Assembly (NCBI RefSeq): GCF_002952055.1
Contig: NZ_CP021255.1
Span: 496,001 to 560,000 of the forward strand
Reading direction: 5' to 3'
Length of the DNA: 64,000 nt
DNA from: Desulfobulbus oralis
GTDB lineage: Bacteria > Desulfobacterota > Desulfobulbia > Desulfobulbales > Desulfobulbaceae
Shown: positions 43,266-54,151 of the stretch, in pieces
Layout: each line of letters opens with the position of its first letter
Numbering within the stretch: position 1 is the stretch's first letter
Notes under the pieces: generated by a model
Database searches by the model: none
What the model saw: the letters and a program-made list of their open reading frames with translations, nothing else
What the model was told of the DNA's origin: nothing
Position numbers and translations under genes: made by a program

Positions 43266-43586
43266 TCAGATGACCGCGCTGCTGAAGCTGAACAGGGCGT
43301 CAACAATCGTCACCGCAAAAACAATGAAGCAGATGCCGAAAACCACCTGCAGCATGAGCTTGAAGCCATCTGCCATGTCCTGCCGGGCAAAGATGAAAAC
43401 AATGCCGCAGCAGGCCATGCCGGCAATGCTGATCATTTTGCCCCATTTGCCGGTTATGACCTTGGTGACTGTTTCAAAGACCCCGCCCATGCCAAAGTCG
43501 TCGGAGGCCATAGCCAGCTCCGGCATCAACATCGCGATAACACCAAAGAGCACTAAAAAAAGAATCTGAATCCTGTTCGTCTTCAT
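43266..43586 (-). CDS. trbC: TrbC/VirB2-like pilin precursor
   Basis: 106 residues: signal region (IQILFLVLFGVIAMLMPELA), a short polar part, then two hydrophobic helices (MISIAGMACCGIVFIFA, LMLQVVFGICFIVFAVTIV). This is the layout of prepilins that TraF cleaves and cyclises. It overlaps trbB by 4 bases. Confidence 0.88.
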   Translation of the reverse strand: MKTNRIQILFLVLFGVIAMLMPELAMASDDFGMGGVFETVTKVITGKWGKMISIAGMACCGIVFIFARQDMADGFKLMLQVVFGICFIVFAVTIVDALFSFSSAVI

Positions 43587-44602
43587 GCCGCTTCCCTCTT
43601 GTTGTAGAGATACACTTGTTTTGTGGCATAGCGCTGGTCACGCGCGTTATAACCGGTCACCTGCATGACTTCCGTTATACGCCGGCCGGCGTTGCCGGAA
43701 GCCCTTTCGATATGCACAACCAGATCTATAGCCTGACTGATAAGTCGGTTTTTAGGCGCCGATGTCGCCTCGGCCACCAGTTCCTCCAGACGGTACAGCC
43801 CGTCTTCCGCTCCATTGGCATGAATCGTGGCCACGCCGCCAGGGTGGCCGGTGTTCCACGATTTCAACAATGCCAACGCCGCGCCGTCCCGCACCTCGCC
43901 GATCAGTATACGGTCCGGCCGCACCCGCATGGTCATACGCAACAGTCTGGTCATGTCCACTGTGTCCGACGTCCTGAAAAACTGCGTGTTCGCCGACAGG
44001 CTTTGCAGCTCTCTGGTATCCTCCAGAATCACCAGGCGGTCGTCAGGGCACAGCCCGGAAAGTTCCCGGATAAGCGCATTGACAAAGGTGGTTTTGCCCG
44101 TGCCCGTGCCCCCAACCACCAGCAGGTTTTTCCGCGCTGCAAGTGCCTCCCTGAAAACAGGAATAAGCGAAGCCGGCATGATCCCGCTCCGCACGTATGC
44201 GCCCAGGTCAAAAACCTGACTGGCCCGCTTCCGGATCGCAAACACCGGTGATGTGCATACAGGCGGCAGCACCCCCTCGAAACGGGAACCGTCCAGCGGC
44301 AGCTCCCCTTCAACGATTGGATTCTCCGACGTGACCGTGGTTTCCAGGGCGCTGGCTACCAGCGAGACGATCAGCCGGCCCTGTTCGGAGGCCATCGCGC
44401 CCGCCTCCGACAGCTTTTCCCCCAGCCGCTCGATCCACAGCCGGCCATCGCTGTTCAGGATGATCTCGATCACCAGGGGATCATGCAGCGCCGCCATCAC
44501 CACCGGGCCCAGGTTGTACTCGAGATTGGCCAGCAACCGCGTATCTACCATTCCGGACATTTCGCGGTCCTGTTGGTTATGAGGCGTTCCAGCATTCCTC
44601 AC
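43583..44602 (-). CDS. trbB: TrbB/VirB11-like traffic ATPase
   Basis: 339 residues using GTG 44602, which overlaps the traM stop as GTGA. ATG 44563 (MSGMVDTRLLANLEYN) is an alternative. N-terminal domain then Walker A VVGGTGTGKTTFVNAL near 170, LVILEDTRELQSL, MRVRPDRILIGEVRDGAALA and GGVATIHANGAEDG. It is a hexameric ATPase at the base of the secretion channel. Confidence 0.92.
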   Translation of the reverse strand: MRNAGTPHNQQDREMSGMVDTRLLANLEYNLGPVVMAALHDPLVIEIILNSDGRLWIERLGEKLSEAGAMASEQGRLIVSLVASALETTVTSENPIVEGELPLDGSRFEGVLPPVCTSPVFAIRKRASQVFDLGAYVRSGIMPASLIPVFREALAARKNLLVVGGTGTGKTTFVNALIRELSGLCPDDRLVILEDTRELQSLSANTQFFRTSDTVDMTRLLRMTMRVRPDRILIGEVRDGAALALLKSWNTGHPGGVATIHANGAEDGLYRLEELVAEATSAPKNRLISQAIDLVVHIERASGNAGRRITEVMQVTGYNARDQRYATKQVYLYNKREAA

Positions 44603-45084
44603 CTCCCATGTAAAAGAAAGAACACGATCAGAACGATGTTGAGCAGCGCACTGACCGTGGCCACCAGCCCCCACCAGCGGATATTGGCCTGATGCTGCTG
44701 CAGCGCGGCATTCTGCCGCTCCATGCCCTGCCTGTGCGCCGCCAGGCCGGCACTCAGCGAATCGACTGCCGATGCGGTCAGGGTTTTGCCCAGATCATCT
44801 GTGATCTGTTTGACCGAGTCCACAAAACCGCCGGTCTTCTCGGCCATTACCTGTGCCAGCGCCCTTTTATGCCGTTCCATCAGCCGCCTTTCTTCCTCCA
44901 GAAAGGCGTTGCACAGCGGCACCATCATCAGAATCGGATCGTCAGGGCTGACAATGACCCGGCTCTTTTCCGCCAGTCTGCTCGCCAGTTCCTCATAGGA
45001 CAGCCCCACTCCGTCAGGCAGCGCCGGCATGGCCGGAGGCGTGGCGGAGGAGGATGCCGCAGCGTTTGCGTGTTTGTCGTTCAT
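44599..45084 (-). CDS. traM: TraM-like conjugal transfer protein
   Basis: 161 residues: a cytoplasmic N-terminus with a conserved-looking SRVIVSPDDPILMMVPLCNA, a helical coiled-coil middle and one C-terminal membrane helix (WWGLVATVSALLNIVLIVFF). In IncP, traM follows traK and traL, and the order here is the same apart from the inserted Rha-like gene. Function is poorly known; it may aid transfer initiation. Named from context and general layout. Confidence 0.6.
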   Translation of the reverse strand: MNDKHANAAASSSATPPAMPALPDGVGLSYEELASRLAEKSRVIVSPDDPILMMVPLCNAFLEEERRLMERHKRALAQVMAEKTGGFVDSVKQITDDLGKTLTASAVDSLSAGLAAHRQGMERQNAALQQHQANIRWWGLVATVSALLNIVLIVFFLLHGR

Positions 45085-46019
45085 GACTGCCCGTCGCCAC
45101 CATCCAGCCGGCGCGCTCCGGCAGCCGGTCCGGACATTCTGCCGTCCGCCTCCTGGGCGCGGCGTTTGATCTCGTTGATGGTCATGGTCTGCGCCAGGTG
45201 CTGGTGCAGCATGTTGTAGGCAAGACCCGCAATGCGTTTCGCTTCCCCGCTGGTCGCGCCGATGATGCTCTCCATGCTGACCCCGTATTCCTCCTGCAGG
45301 AGTTCGTAGATGTCCCTGTCCCGCGAGTATCTGAACTGGGCGCAGGCCTCCACCAGGCGCCTGATCGCCTCGATCTGCTCCTCCGTGGCCGGCTGCGTGT
45401 CCTTGTCGGAATGGATGATTGCCCGCTCCAGAAAGTCGGACAGCTCGCTAAACTGGTGCTGGCCCAGTTCGAGGTCTTCGAGACGGCGCAGCCGGCCCAC
45501 AGCGCAGACCGCAGATTCAGCCGCCGCAAACGGCATCTCCTCCAGCATCGCCCAGTAGGCGGCCAAAGCCCGCAGCGTTTTCGCGGCCCGCTGATTGCGG
45601 ATGGCCTCCGCTTCGGTTGGCGGCGTCGGGCAGATATGCTCCAGAGCCTGCGTCAGACCCCCTATCCAGATCTTTTCCTGGAGCAGTGTCTCCTCCATCC
45701 GGTTGAAGGCATCGATGTAGGCTTCTTTCCAGATGGCCGCCTTCCTGCCGGTAAATCCCATGCAAAGAAGGCTGAACCCGTCACGGGTCATCTCGTAGTA
45801 GGTGAACTCCTGCCCACGATAGGTGAATTTTAGTTGCGCAAAATTGCGCACCTTAAATTCCTGAGAACAGTCAAGCAGATCAATTGCCCGAATTACGTCC
45901 CGATGCTGTTTGCCAAATTTCCTGGCAATATCTCTGGATGACGCCGTGACCTTGCCGTCCTGGACGGTCAGAACCGGATCAGAATGCATTGGCTTTTGAT
46001 TACTCATGGCACGCCTCAT
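45081..46019 (-). CDS. Rha-family regulatory protein inside the tra operon
   Basis: 312 residues. The pRha domain is clear: TASSRDIARKFGKQHRDVIR, CSQEFKVRNFAQLKFTYRGQ, YEMTRDGFSLLCMGFTGRKA and WKEAYIDAFNRMEE. It is best known from prophages, where it affects host-dependent growth. The rest (about 125-312) is an unassigned helical domain. It overlaps traL and traM by 4 bases each, so it is part of the transfer operon and may regulate it. Confidence 0.75.
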   Translation of the reverse strand: MRRAMSNQKPMHSDPVLTVQDGKVTASSRDIARKFGKQHRDVIRAIDLLDCSQEFKVRNFAQLKFTYRGQEFTYYEMTRDGFSLLCMGFTGRKAAIWKEAYIDAFNRMEETLLQEKIWIGGLTQALEHICPTPPTEAEAIRNQRAAKTLRALAAYWAMLEEMPFAAAESAVCAVGRLRRLEDLELGQHQFSELSDFLERAIIHSDKDTQPATEEQIEAIRRLVEACAQFRYSRDRDIYELLQEEYGVSMESIIGATSGEAKRIAGLAYNMLHQHLAQTMTINEIKRRAQEADGRMSGPAAGARRLDGGDGQS

Positions 46020-46780
46020 TCTGTTTTTTCAGTATTTTCAGCGTATTCCGCATCAGTCAGCCCAGCCAGATCGAGCTCCTGGCACATCTCATGCCACCAG
46101 ATTTTCAACCGCTGCCGGGTCATGACGGGCAGAACGGGCAGGGTCTCGCCGGCAAGTACTGCGGCAAAGGTCTGGTGCCGCGAAAACAGTTCCTCCAGAT
46201 CCCTGCCAAAGGTCTGCGCCGATTTCAGCGGCACGTGGATCAGGGCCGCAATCTGGTCCCGGTGCTGCTTATAGGCCTTGAATTCCTCGAATGTTTTATT
46301 GTCTGTCGCAATTTCACCGAAATAGCGGTTCAGCCACACCACCAGCCGCACTGTAAAATGACTGGCCAGCGAGACCAGACCATCGGCCGTGTCCTTCATG
46401 CCCTGACCCCCGGTGATCACTGTGTGGATCAGTACCCGCATCCCGGAAGATTCCAGAAAATCAACGGTTTGATTCTCCTTGAGATACGAACTCAGTGGGA
46501 CAAAGGTGGCGGCCCCGTTGTCCACAACTACATCGCCTGATGCGGTCAGAATTTCCTCAATGAGCTGATCGAATCTGCGACGGTCAATATCATCGCCCTG
46601 CAGCAGTTGCAGCTCTTTCACCGGCAGGTCTTTGTAGCCAGCCAGAGTGTGATTGATCGGATCGGTATCAAAGGCCGTTATTTCACGGCCACGCTCAATC
46701 AGGTACTGGCAGAGCACAGAGGCAGCCAACGACTTGCCAACCCCGCCTTTGCCCTGTAATATCAGATGAATGGTTCGCAT
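46016..46780 (-). CDS. traL: TraL-like ParA/MinD-type ATPase
   Basis: 254 residues. Walker A is the deviant form LQGKGGVGKSLAASVLCQYL near 9. FDTDPINHTLAGY and VVVDNGAATFVPLSSYL supply switch regions. It matches the IncP TraL nucleotide-binding protein in size and location (after traK). It may position the relaxosome or channel at the membrane. Confidence 0.78.
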   Translation of the reverse strand: MRTIHLILQGKGGVGKSLAASVLCQYLIERGREITAFDTDPINHTLAGYKDLPVKELQLLQGDDIDRRRFDQLIEEILTASGDVVVDNGAATFVPLSSYLKENQTVDFLESSGMRVLIHTVITGGQGMKDTADGLVSLASHFTVRLVVWLNRYFGEIATDNKTFEEFKAYKQHRDQIAALIHVPLKSAQTFGRDLEELFSRHQTFAAVLAGETLPVLPVMTRQRLKIWWHEMCQELDLAGLTDAEYAENTEKTE

Positions 46781-46842
46781 CAGATGTTCCTGTCATAAAT
46801 CAGTGTGCCATGACCCGACACCAAGGGGATTAAGACTAAGAC

Positions 46843-47169
46843 CTAAAACACCTCATCTTCCGGTTTTTTGATGATGCCAAAGCTATCGTCCTGCCCTGTT
46901 GATGCAGGCGGTTCTTCTCTTTTTTTACTCGGGAAAAGAGGTTTATTGGTTAATTTCAGAGAAGTTTTTTTAATCTTTGTCTGACATAATTTTTGAAATG
47001 TACGCTTTGCCATGGTTATCTTATTGGATTTCTTTAATATCATATACACTCCTGCTGCACTGTATCCTTTATTCAGCATCATTGTTATTTCATCTTTTAT
47101 GGCAATAAATTCAATTCTCGCTGCTGAATGCGCCAGTCTTACCGGATTTATTTCACCTTTCTTTACCAC
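46843..47169 (-). CDS. traK: TraK-like oriT-binding protein
   Basis: 108 residues, basic N-terminal two thirds with VRLAHSAARIEFIAIKDEI and GYSAAGVYMILKKSNKITMA followed by RTFQKLCQTK, a helix-turn-helix-like pattern seen in IncP TraK. The C-terminal tail is polar. TraK wraps oriT DNA to help relaxosome formation. Its first 17 bases overlap the preceding gene. Confidence 0.68.
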   Translation of the reverse strand: MVKKGEINPVRLAHSAARIEFIAIKDEITMMLNKGYSAAGVYMILKKSNKITMAKRTFQKLCQTKIKKTSLKLTNKPLFPSKKREEPPASTGQDDSFGIIKKPEDEVF

Positions 47170-47686
47170 AACTCCACCACGGCTTGTTTCTCAGCCATTT
47201 ATGCAGGCATGGTATCCAGCGTCCTGCATCCCTCTGCCAATCTTCTGAAGATTTTTCTTCCTGCACTAACTGCAGCAATTGCTGGATATCCGGCAATTCC
47301 CCTCGTCGATGCAACCGTCTGAACGCTCTCCAGGCAAACCAGTTTCCACTCGTCTTACGAGGATAGGTCGACACCAGGACAGCAAACTGCTCTTTCATCG
47401 GCAATGACTGTAATACTTTCGCCTGACACTCCGCATTTTTGGCTGCTTCTGCTCGCAGCTCCTTATTTTTCTTCTCCTGGAGTTCCTTAGCCTGTTCTCC
47501 AAAAGTGAAAAAGAAGTCTGTTATTCCAGCATGTTTTAATGCATCACTTATTGCATTATTAAAGTGTTCCTGCACCCATGCCATAGCGTATCTGTCAGGA
47601 CAGTCAAGTTGCAGGCCTTTTTCTGTCTCCATGGCATTAATCGGCCTGATCCATAAATCAAAGTCTTTTTCCGATATCTGTTGCAT
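47153..47686 (-). CDS. DnaA N-terminal-domain-like protein
   Basis: The frame carries a DnaA_N-like pattern: PAPWQAALVLLMQQISEKDF, DLWIRPINAMETEKGLQLD, and DRYAMAWVQEHFNNAISDAL. It ends with a basic domain (RAFRRLHRRGELPDIQQLL). The only ATG that fits (47686) would cut the first helix. The frame stays open upstream into the end of the rep gene with no usable start, so it may be made by frameshifting or coupled reinitiation. It probably cooperates with the upstream replication protein. Confidence 0.6.
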   Translation of the reverse strand: MQQISEKDFDLWIRPINAMETEKGLQLDCPDRYAMAWVQEHFNNAISDALKHAGITDFFFTFGEQAKELQEKKNKELRAEAAKNAECQAKVLQSLPMKEQFAVLVSTYPRKTSGNWFAWRAFRRLHRRGELPDIQQLLQLVQEEKSSEDWQRDAGRWIPCLHKWLRNKPWWSCGKER

Positions 47687-47736
47687 CAGTAGGACCAGCG
47701 CCGCTTGCCAGGGCGCAGGTGTCAGTGCTGCGCAGT

Positions 47737-49014
47737 TCAGTTCGTTGGCAGAGAAAATTCCGTCCAGGGTTCGGTGTCCCAGTCGTTGAAGACAAGTTGT
47801 TCCGCAAGTTCTGCCGTGGGTAGAAGCTGGTACACATACGTCTTGCCGTTTTCCGTCTTTGCCTTTTGAACATGAAGCAGGCCTCTTTTCTTGAGCACTC
47901 CCAGTTGACGCTTCACTTCCTCTCTGGTTGCAGCACTTGGCTGTTCTGGCTCTTGAGAGTGGTGGTAAACAAGCATATCCAGCATCTCCTGTTCTTCTGG
48001 TTCCAGCTGTTCGCTCTGACTTTTCCGGCGAAGAAAGTTCAACATCTCCCAATCCTTCTGTAACTCCTTGAAGAACATTTGTTCCTGTTGATATTCTTGA
48101 AAAATGTATGCCATCACATTGTCCAGCGTTACTGTCGCCTCTCCCTTTTCGACACAAATTTCGACCAATTTCAGATACATACCATCCTGAGCGGCGTTTA
48201 GCCTGGCGATAGGAAAGCGCATCCGGCGTTCGCTCAGGCAGAGAAAACCCGCCGCCTCCAACGTTCCCAGATAGTGCAGGATTTCCTGTCGGCTGTAGTC
48301 GCAGCAGTACTCGCCCGACGCCATCTGTTCCATGTCCGGCCAACGACCGGTTCGACGGAGATAATCGGTCAGGTCCCAGAAAACTTCCTTGTTCTCCCCC
48401 GGCATCTCCCGGTACAGCATCCGGTAGAGCCGCATTGTCTCGCGGTAGCTTTCCAGTCGTGCGGAACTGTCCGTCTTCGGCTGCCGAACCTTTTTGCGTT
48501 TGAGTCTGCTCATGTTCTCTCTCCTTCGCCGCGCCAGCGGCGCTCCCCTTTGGGGGGTAGGGGGGAATGCAGATACTTCACTACCTTCCTTATAGTTAGA
48601 CAGGGGTGACATTTTTGTCGTTTTTTCCGCCATTTTTGACGGCAAAAAACTCCCTGCCACGTCCTTGATAACAACCTGCACAGATCTCTTGAATCTGGCT
48701 GTTGTTTCTCTTATCCACTCCAGCAGCGCCGGGTGTGGCAGGATGGCAATACCCCACCGGGCCGTTTTTTTTGTGATGATCGTACCAATCGCGATCACTC
48801 CCGCCTCCACCAGCTCATTCTGGTAGCGCTGAACGGTGCGCTCGCTTCTGCCTATCTCTTCCATCAGCCAGCTCTTTTTGGGCCAGGCAAAGCATTTGCC
48901 CTGACTTTCGGAAGCGATCAAATCGAACAAAATTCTGGCGCCGTTTGAAATATTCAGCTTCTGCGTCCATGCCTGTTTCCGGTAGGCAAGTGAACTCATT
49001 GATATTACTTGCAT
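47737..49014 (-). CDS. Replication-initiator-like protein with helix-turn-helix (HTH_36 type)
   Basis: 425 residues. N-terminal winged helix: RILFDLIASESQGKCFAWPK, then WLMEEIGRSERTVQRYQNEL, typical of HTH_36 proteins on plasmids and ICEs. The middle has a basic linker and a second winged-helix-like region (EEVKRQLGVLKKRGLLHVQK). GGAGGAAAGG precedes ATG 49014. It is likely the ICE replication or partition initiator. The putative antisense RNA lies just upstream. Confidence 0.65.
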   Translation of the reverse strand: MQVISMSSLAYRKQAWTQKLNISNGARILFDLIASESQGKCFAWPKKSWLMEEIGRSERTVQRYQNELVEAGVIAIGTIITKKTARWGIAILPHPALLEWIRETTARFKRSVQVVIKDVAGSFLPSKMAEKTTKMSPLSNYKEGSEVSAFPPTPQRGAPLARRRRENMSRLKRKKVRQPKTDSSARLESYRETMRLYRMLYREMPGENKEVFWDLTDYLRRTGRWPDMEQMASGEYCCDYSRQEILHYLGTLEAAGFLCLSERRMRFPIARLNAAQDGMYLKLVEICVEKGEATVTLDNVMAYIFQEYQQEQMFFKELQKDWEMLNFLRRKSQSEQLEPEEQEMLDMLVYHHSQEPEQPSAATREEVKRQLGVLKKRGLLHVQKAKTENGKTYVYQLLPTAELAEQLVFNDWDTEPWTEFSLPTN

Positions 49015-49064
49015 TTATTTCCTTTCCTCCCCGGCCGGAGAAAACAAAAAAACTCCCTATTTTC

Positions 49065-49093
49065 TTGACACCCCGTCTTTTTCCGGGTATCCT
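49065..49093 (+). promoter_or_regulatory. Sigma-70-type promoter pointing away from the rep gene
   Basis: TTGACA (49065-49070), 17-bp spacer, TATCCT (49088-49093). It is the best -35 and spacing I see in the ICE. It reads on the plus strand, opposite to rep, and is followed by a short segment ending in a terminator. Confidence 0.7.
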
Positions 49094-49099
49094 GTGTAG

Positions 49100-49176
49100 G
49101 CATTTATTTCCTACACAGAAGTCTCAAGACTTCACGGAGGGCCAAGCGGGTGCTACCGCTTGGCCTTTCTGTTTTC
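49100..49176 (+). ncRNA. Putative small antisense RNA to the rep leader
   Basis: From the promoter's expected start near 49100 to an intrinsic terminator: GGCCAAGCGG, loop GTGCTA, CCGCTTGGCC (49140-49165), then a T-rich run. A second hairpin, GAAGTC-TCAA-GACTTC, lies at 49118-49133, and TGTGTAGG-N9-CCTACACA spans 49093-49117. No ORF of note. If the rep mRNA starts to the right of 49176, this RNA is fully complementary to its leader, like counter-transcribed RNAs that control plasmid replication. Confidence 0.5.
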
Positions 49177-49180
49177 TGCA
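49140..49180 (+). terminator. Intrinsic terminator of the putative small RNA
   Basis: A perfect 10-bp GC-rich stem GGCCAAGCGG/CCGCTTGGCC with loop GTGCTA, followed by TTTCTGTTTTC. On the opposite strand it would form a stem in the rep leader. Confidence 0.7.
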
Positions 49181-49295
49181 GCTCGAATCTCAGCTACATG
49201 GTGTTTGTTCAACCCGGCTGAAATGAATCGTTTGCGGGCTTCAGGGAAGGCGTCCCGATCCGGGACAGATGCTCCTGCAGCCAGCGCCAGAACTG

Positions 49296-49333
49296 AAAAA
49301 GCCCTCCGGAATCAGGTTCCAAGAGGGCTTTTT
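49296..49333. terminator. Hairpin terminator, first of a pair
   Basis: AAAAAGCCCTC / GAGGGCTTTTT with inner GGAA/TTCC pairing. It has an A run on one side and a T run on the other, so it can stop transcripts in both directions. It is arranged like the pair at 15884-16012. Confidence 0.65.
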
Positions 49334-49387
49334 GTCCGCGCCGGGCAGGGCTGCGCAATCAAGCGGCCTGACAGAGGGGCATAACGG

Positions 49388-49424
49388 AAAAGCCCCCTCG
49401 GAACTTCCGTTCCAAGGAGGCTTT
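49388..49424. terminator. Hairpin terminator downstream of tRNA-Asp, second of a pair
   Basis: AAAGCCCCCTCGGAAC / GTTCCAAGGAGGCTTT with loop TTCC and one bulged or mismatched base. It should end the minus-strand tRNA transcript. Confidence 0.65.
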
Positions 49425-49435
49425 AAACTGGTAGC

Positions 49436-49512
49436 TGGCGGGGCCGACGAGGCTCGAACTCGCGACCTCTGGCGTGACAGGCCAGCGTTCTAACCAACTG
49501 AACTACGACCCC
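49436..49512 (-). tRNA. tRNA-Asp (GTC)
   Basis: 77 nt with encoded CCA. Acceptor GGGGTCG/CGGCCCC, anticodon loop CTGTCAC. It is the third gene of the minus-strand cluster Val(CAC)-Val(TAC)-Asp(GTC), and identical to the copy at 17473-17549. Confidence 0.95.
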
Positions 49513-49597
49513 GCATATATCTTCCGTGGTGGGCGAAACAGGGTTCGAACCTGTGACCCTCGGCTTGTAAGGCCGATGCTCTCCCAGCTGAGCTATT
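49436..49597. repeat. Right attachment repeat (attR) of the ICE
   Basis: 162 bp identical to 17473-17634. Here the tRNA-Val(TAC) gene continues intact to its 5' acceptor strand, so the tRNA is restored at this end. Confidence 0.85.
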
Positions 49598-49602
49598 CGC
49601 CC
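49527..49602 (-). tRNA. tRNA-Val (TAC)
   Basis: 76 nt with CCA. Acceptor GGGCGAA/TTCGCCC, anticodon loop CTTACAA. Intact copy at the ICE right junction; the insertion target of the ICE. Confidence 0.95.
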
Positions 49603-49620
49603 TTACTGGCAATCTTGTGG

Positions 49621-49697
49621 TGGTGGGCGAAACAGGGTTCGAACCTGTGACCTTCGGCATGTGAGGCCGACACTCTAACCAGCTGAGCTATTCGCCC
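49621..49697 (-). tRNA. tRNA-Val (CAC)
   Basis: 77 nt with CCA. Acceptor GGGCGAA/TTCGCCC, anticodon loop CTCACAT. First gene of the cluster, 18 bases upstream of tRNA-Val(TAC). Confidence 0.93.
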
Positions 49698-49798
49698 CAC
49701 CGCTGTGTACGAACAGGCGTTTTTCTATCAGGAACACCTGCAGCCGTCAAGTAAAAAGCACATACAGAACACGTACTACACCAAATATTTACCGAGGT

Positions 49799-52216
<2,418 letters not shown>

Positions 52217-52222
52217 GGCAGT

Positions 52223-53518
52223 TTACCCGTGGGTTCCGTTTTCTGCCGCTTCGGCCTTTTCGTACAGCAGTACGGGTTTTTCGTCGTTCGCTATGACCTG
52301 CTCGTTGATGACGCATTCGCTGACACCTTCGATCGAGGGCAGATCAAACATCACATCCAGCATCCGTTCCTCCATGACCGAGCGCAGACCGCGAGCACCG
52401 GATTTGCGCGCAATGGCCTTGCGCGCAATGGCCTTGTAGGCGCTTTCGGTAAAGTGCAGTTGGACGTCTTCCAGGGCAAAGAGGTACTGGTACTGTTTGC
52501 TGAGCGCATTCTTCGGCTCCTTCAGAATGCGGACCAGTTCGTCTTCAGAGAGTTCCTGCAGGGGAGCGATAACCGGGAGCCGCCCCACCAGCTCGGGAAT
52601 CAGGCCAAATTTAAGCAGATCCTCTGGCTGGATGGCGTCCAGGAGTTCGCTGTAGCTGCGCGCTTTCTGGCTGACTACATTGGCGCCAAAGCCCATGGCC
52701 TTTTCGCCGGTGCGCTGGCGGATGATATCCTCAAGCCCCACGAAGGCGCCGCCCACAATGAAGAGGATATTGCTGGTGTCGATACGCACCAGCTCTTCCT
52801 TGGGGTGCTTGCGCCCACCCTGCTTGGAAACCGAGGCTACAGTGCCCTCGATCATCTTCAGCAGGGCCTGCTGCACACCCTCGCCGGAGACGTCACGGGT
52901 GATGGAGGGCGAGTCGGACTTCCTGGCTATCTTGTCGATCTCGTCAATGTAGATGATGCCGTGCTCCGCCTTTTTCACATCATAGTCTACGCTCAACAGG
53001 AGGCTGGACAGGATGCTGTCCACATCCTCGCCCACATAGCCGGCTTCGGTGAGCATGGTGGCGTCGGCAATGGCAAAGGGCACGTTCAGCAGTCGCGCCA
53101 GGGTCTGGGCCAGAAGCGTCTTGCCGCTGCCCGTGGGGCCAATCAGCACGACGTTGGACTTCTGCAGCTCCACACTGCCACTGGCATCCTTTTTGGCGTT
53201 GATGCGTTTGTAGTGATTGTAGACCGCGACCGAGAGCACCCGTTTCGCACGCTCCTGGCCGATGACGTAGGAGTCCAGATACTCCTTGATCTGCTGGGGC
53301 TTCAATCGGCTTTCTTCCTGGGCCTCCGACGCGGATGCCGCGGCATCCCGGTCTTCCAGCACAATGGCATTGCAGGCTTGCACGCATTCGTCGCAGATGT
53401 ACACCGGAGTGCCGGCATAGGCATCCGGCCCTGCAATGAGATGCTTCACCTGACCCTGACCCTTGCCGCAAAAAGAACAAACCTGCTGCCGGCCACGCTT
53501 CTGGGTGCTTTTGTCCAT
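52223..53518 (-). CDS. clpX: ATP-dependent Clp protease ATP-binding subunit ClpX
   Basis: 431 residues. Zinc-binding domain with CSFCGKGQ and [10 protein letters not shown] (about 15-48). AAA+ part: Walker [18 protein letters not shown], then [24 protein letters not shown], and [20 protein letters not shown] near the end. It unfolds substrates and feeds them to ClpP. Its ATG overlaps the clpP stop (TAATG). Confidence 0.97.
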   Translation of the reverse strand: MDKSTQKRGRQQVCSFCGKGQGQVKHLIAGPDAYAGTPVYICDECVQACNAIVLEDRDAAASASEAQEESRLKPQQIKEYLDSYVIGQERAKRVLSVAVYNHYKRINAKKDASGSVELQKSNVVLIGPTGSGKTLLAQTLARLLNVPFAIADATMLTEAGYVGEDVDSILSSLLLSVDYDVKKAEHGIIYIDEIDKIARKSDSPSITRDVSGEGVQQALLKMIEGTVASVSKQGGRKHPKEELVRIDTSNILFIVGGAFVGLEDIIRQRTGEKAMGFGANVVSQKARSYSELLDAIQPEDLLKFGLIPELVGRLPVIAPLQELSEDELVRILKEPKNALSKQYQYLFALEDVQLHFTESAYKAIARKAIARKSGARGLRSVMEERMLDVMFDLPSIEGVSECVINEQVIANDEKPVLLYEKAEAAENGTHG

Positions 53519-54126
53519 TATGCTTTCCGCGCTCCTTCGGCCTGTTCCCGATTGCTGAGCACCTTGTCGATCAAGCCGTATTCACAGGCCTGGGCAGCAC
53601 TCATGAAGTTGTCCCGTTCCGTGTCGGCCTGGATTTTTTTCAGGGTTTTGCCGCTATGCGCCGAGAGAATCCTGTTCAGGTCTTCCCGGATGCGCAGGAT
53701 CTCCCTGGCATGGATGTCGATGTCTGTGGCCTGTCCCTGAAAACCGCCCAGGGGCTGGTGGATCATGATGCGGGCATGGGGCAGGGCATAGCGTTTGCCC
53801 TTGGCACCGCTGGCCAGCAACAGCGCACCCATGGATGCGGCCTGCCCCATGCAGAGCGTGGCCACGTCGCAACGGATGTACTGCATGGTGTCATAGATGG
53901 CGAGTCCGGCGCTGACCACGCCCCCGGGCGAGTTGATGTAGAAGGTGATGTCCTTGTCAGGGTCCTCGGCTTCCAGAAAGAGAAGCTGGGCCACGATGAG
54001 GCTGGCCACATCGTCGTTCACCGGCGTACCCAGAAACACGATACGCTCCTTCAAAAGCCTCGAGTAAATATCATAGGCGCGCTCGCCTCTGGGGCTTTGC
54101 TCCACCACCATGGGAACCAGATTCAT
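53518..54126 (-). CDS. clpP: ATP-dependent Clp protease proteolytic subunit ClpP
   Basis: 202 residues from ATG 54126 ([20 protein letters not shown]), the usual family start. GGAGG sits 6 bases upstream and lies within the extra codons of the longer frame that begins at 54138, which favours the inner start. Catalytic triad S98 (GQAASMGA), H123 (MIHQPLGG), D172 (DTERDNF). It forms the barrel for ClpX. Confidence 0.96.
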   Translation of the reverse strand: MNLVPMVVEQSPRGERAYDIYSRLLKERIVFLGTPVNDDVASLIVAQLLFLEAEDPDKDITFYINSPGGVVSAGLAIYDTMQYIRCDVATLCMGQAASMGALLLASGAKGKRYALPHARIMIHQPLGGFQGQATDIDIHAREILRIREDLNRILSAHSGKTLKKIQADTERDNFMSAAQACEYGLIDKVLSNREQAEGARKA

Positions 54127-54151
54127 ATTCGCCTCCATTGAAAGGCCATCC

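Larger units (their letters stand above)
17635..49597. mobile_element. Integrative and conjugative element, IncP (Tra/Trb) type, about 32 kb
   Basis: Bounded by the 162-bp tRNA repeats. It contains a tyrosine integrase at the left end, an oriT, a TraI relaxase with TraJ and TraK, a full Trb mating-pair formation set (trbB, C, D, E, F, G, H, I, J, L), the TraG coupling protein, TraF peptidase, a primase, a topoisomerase, replication-type proteins and relBE. All major T4SS genes read through. The integrase has a frameshift, so the element may be transfer-competent but locked in the chromosome. Recognisable cargo is small (relBE, lipoproteins, hypothetical genes). Confidence 0.9.

Noticed and set aside
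49160-49384. Short plus-strand ORF after the putative small RNA
   Set aside because: It runs across terminator hairpins and has no ribosome site or protein-like composition.
52229-53740. A 503-codon plus-strand frame
   Set aside because: Antisense to clpX and clpP, which are unmistakable.
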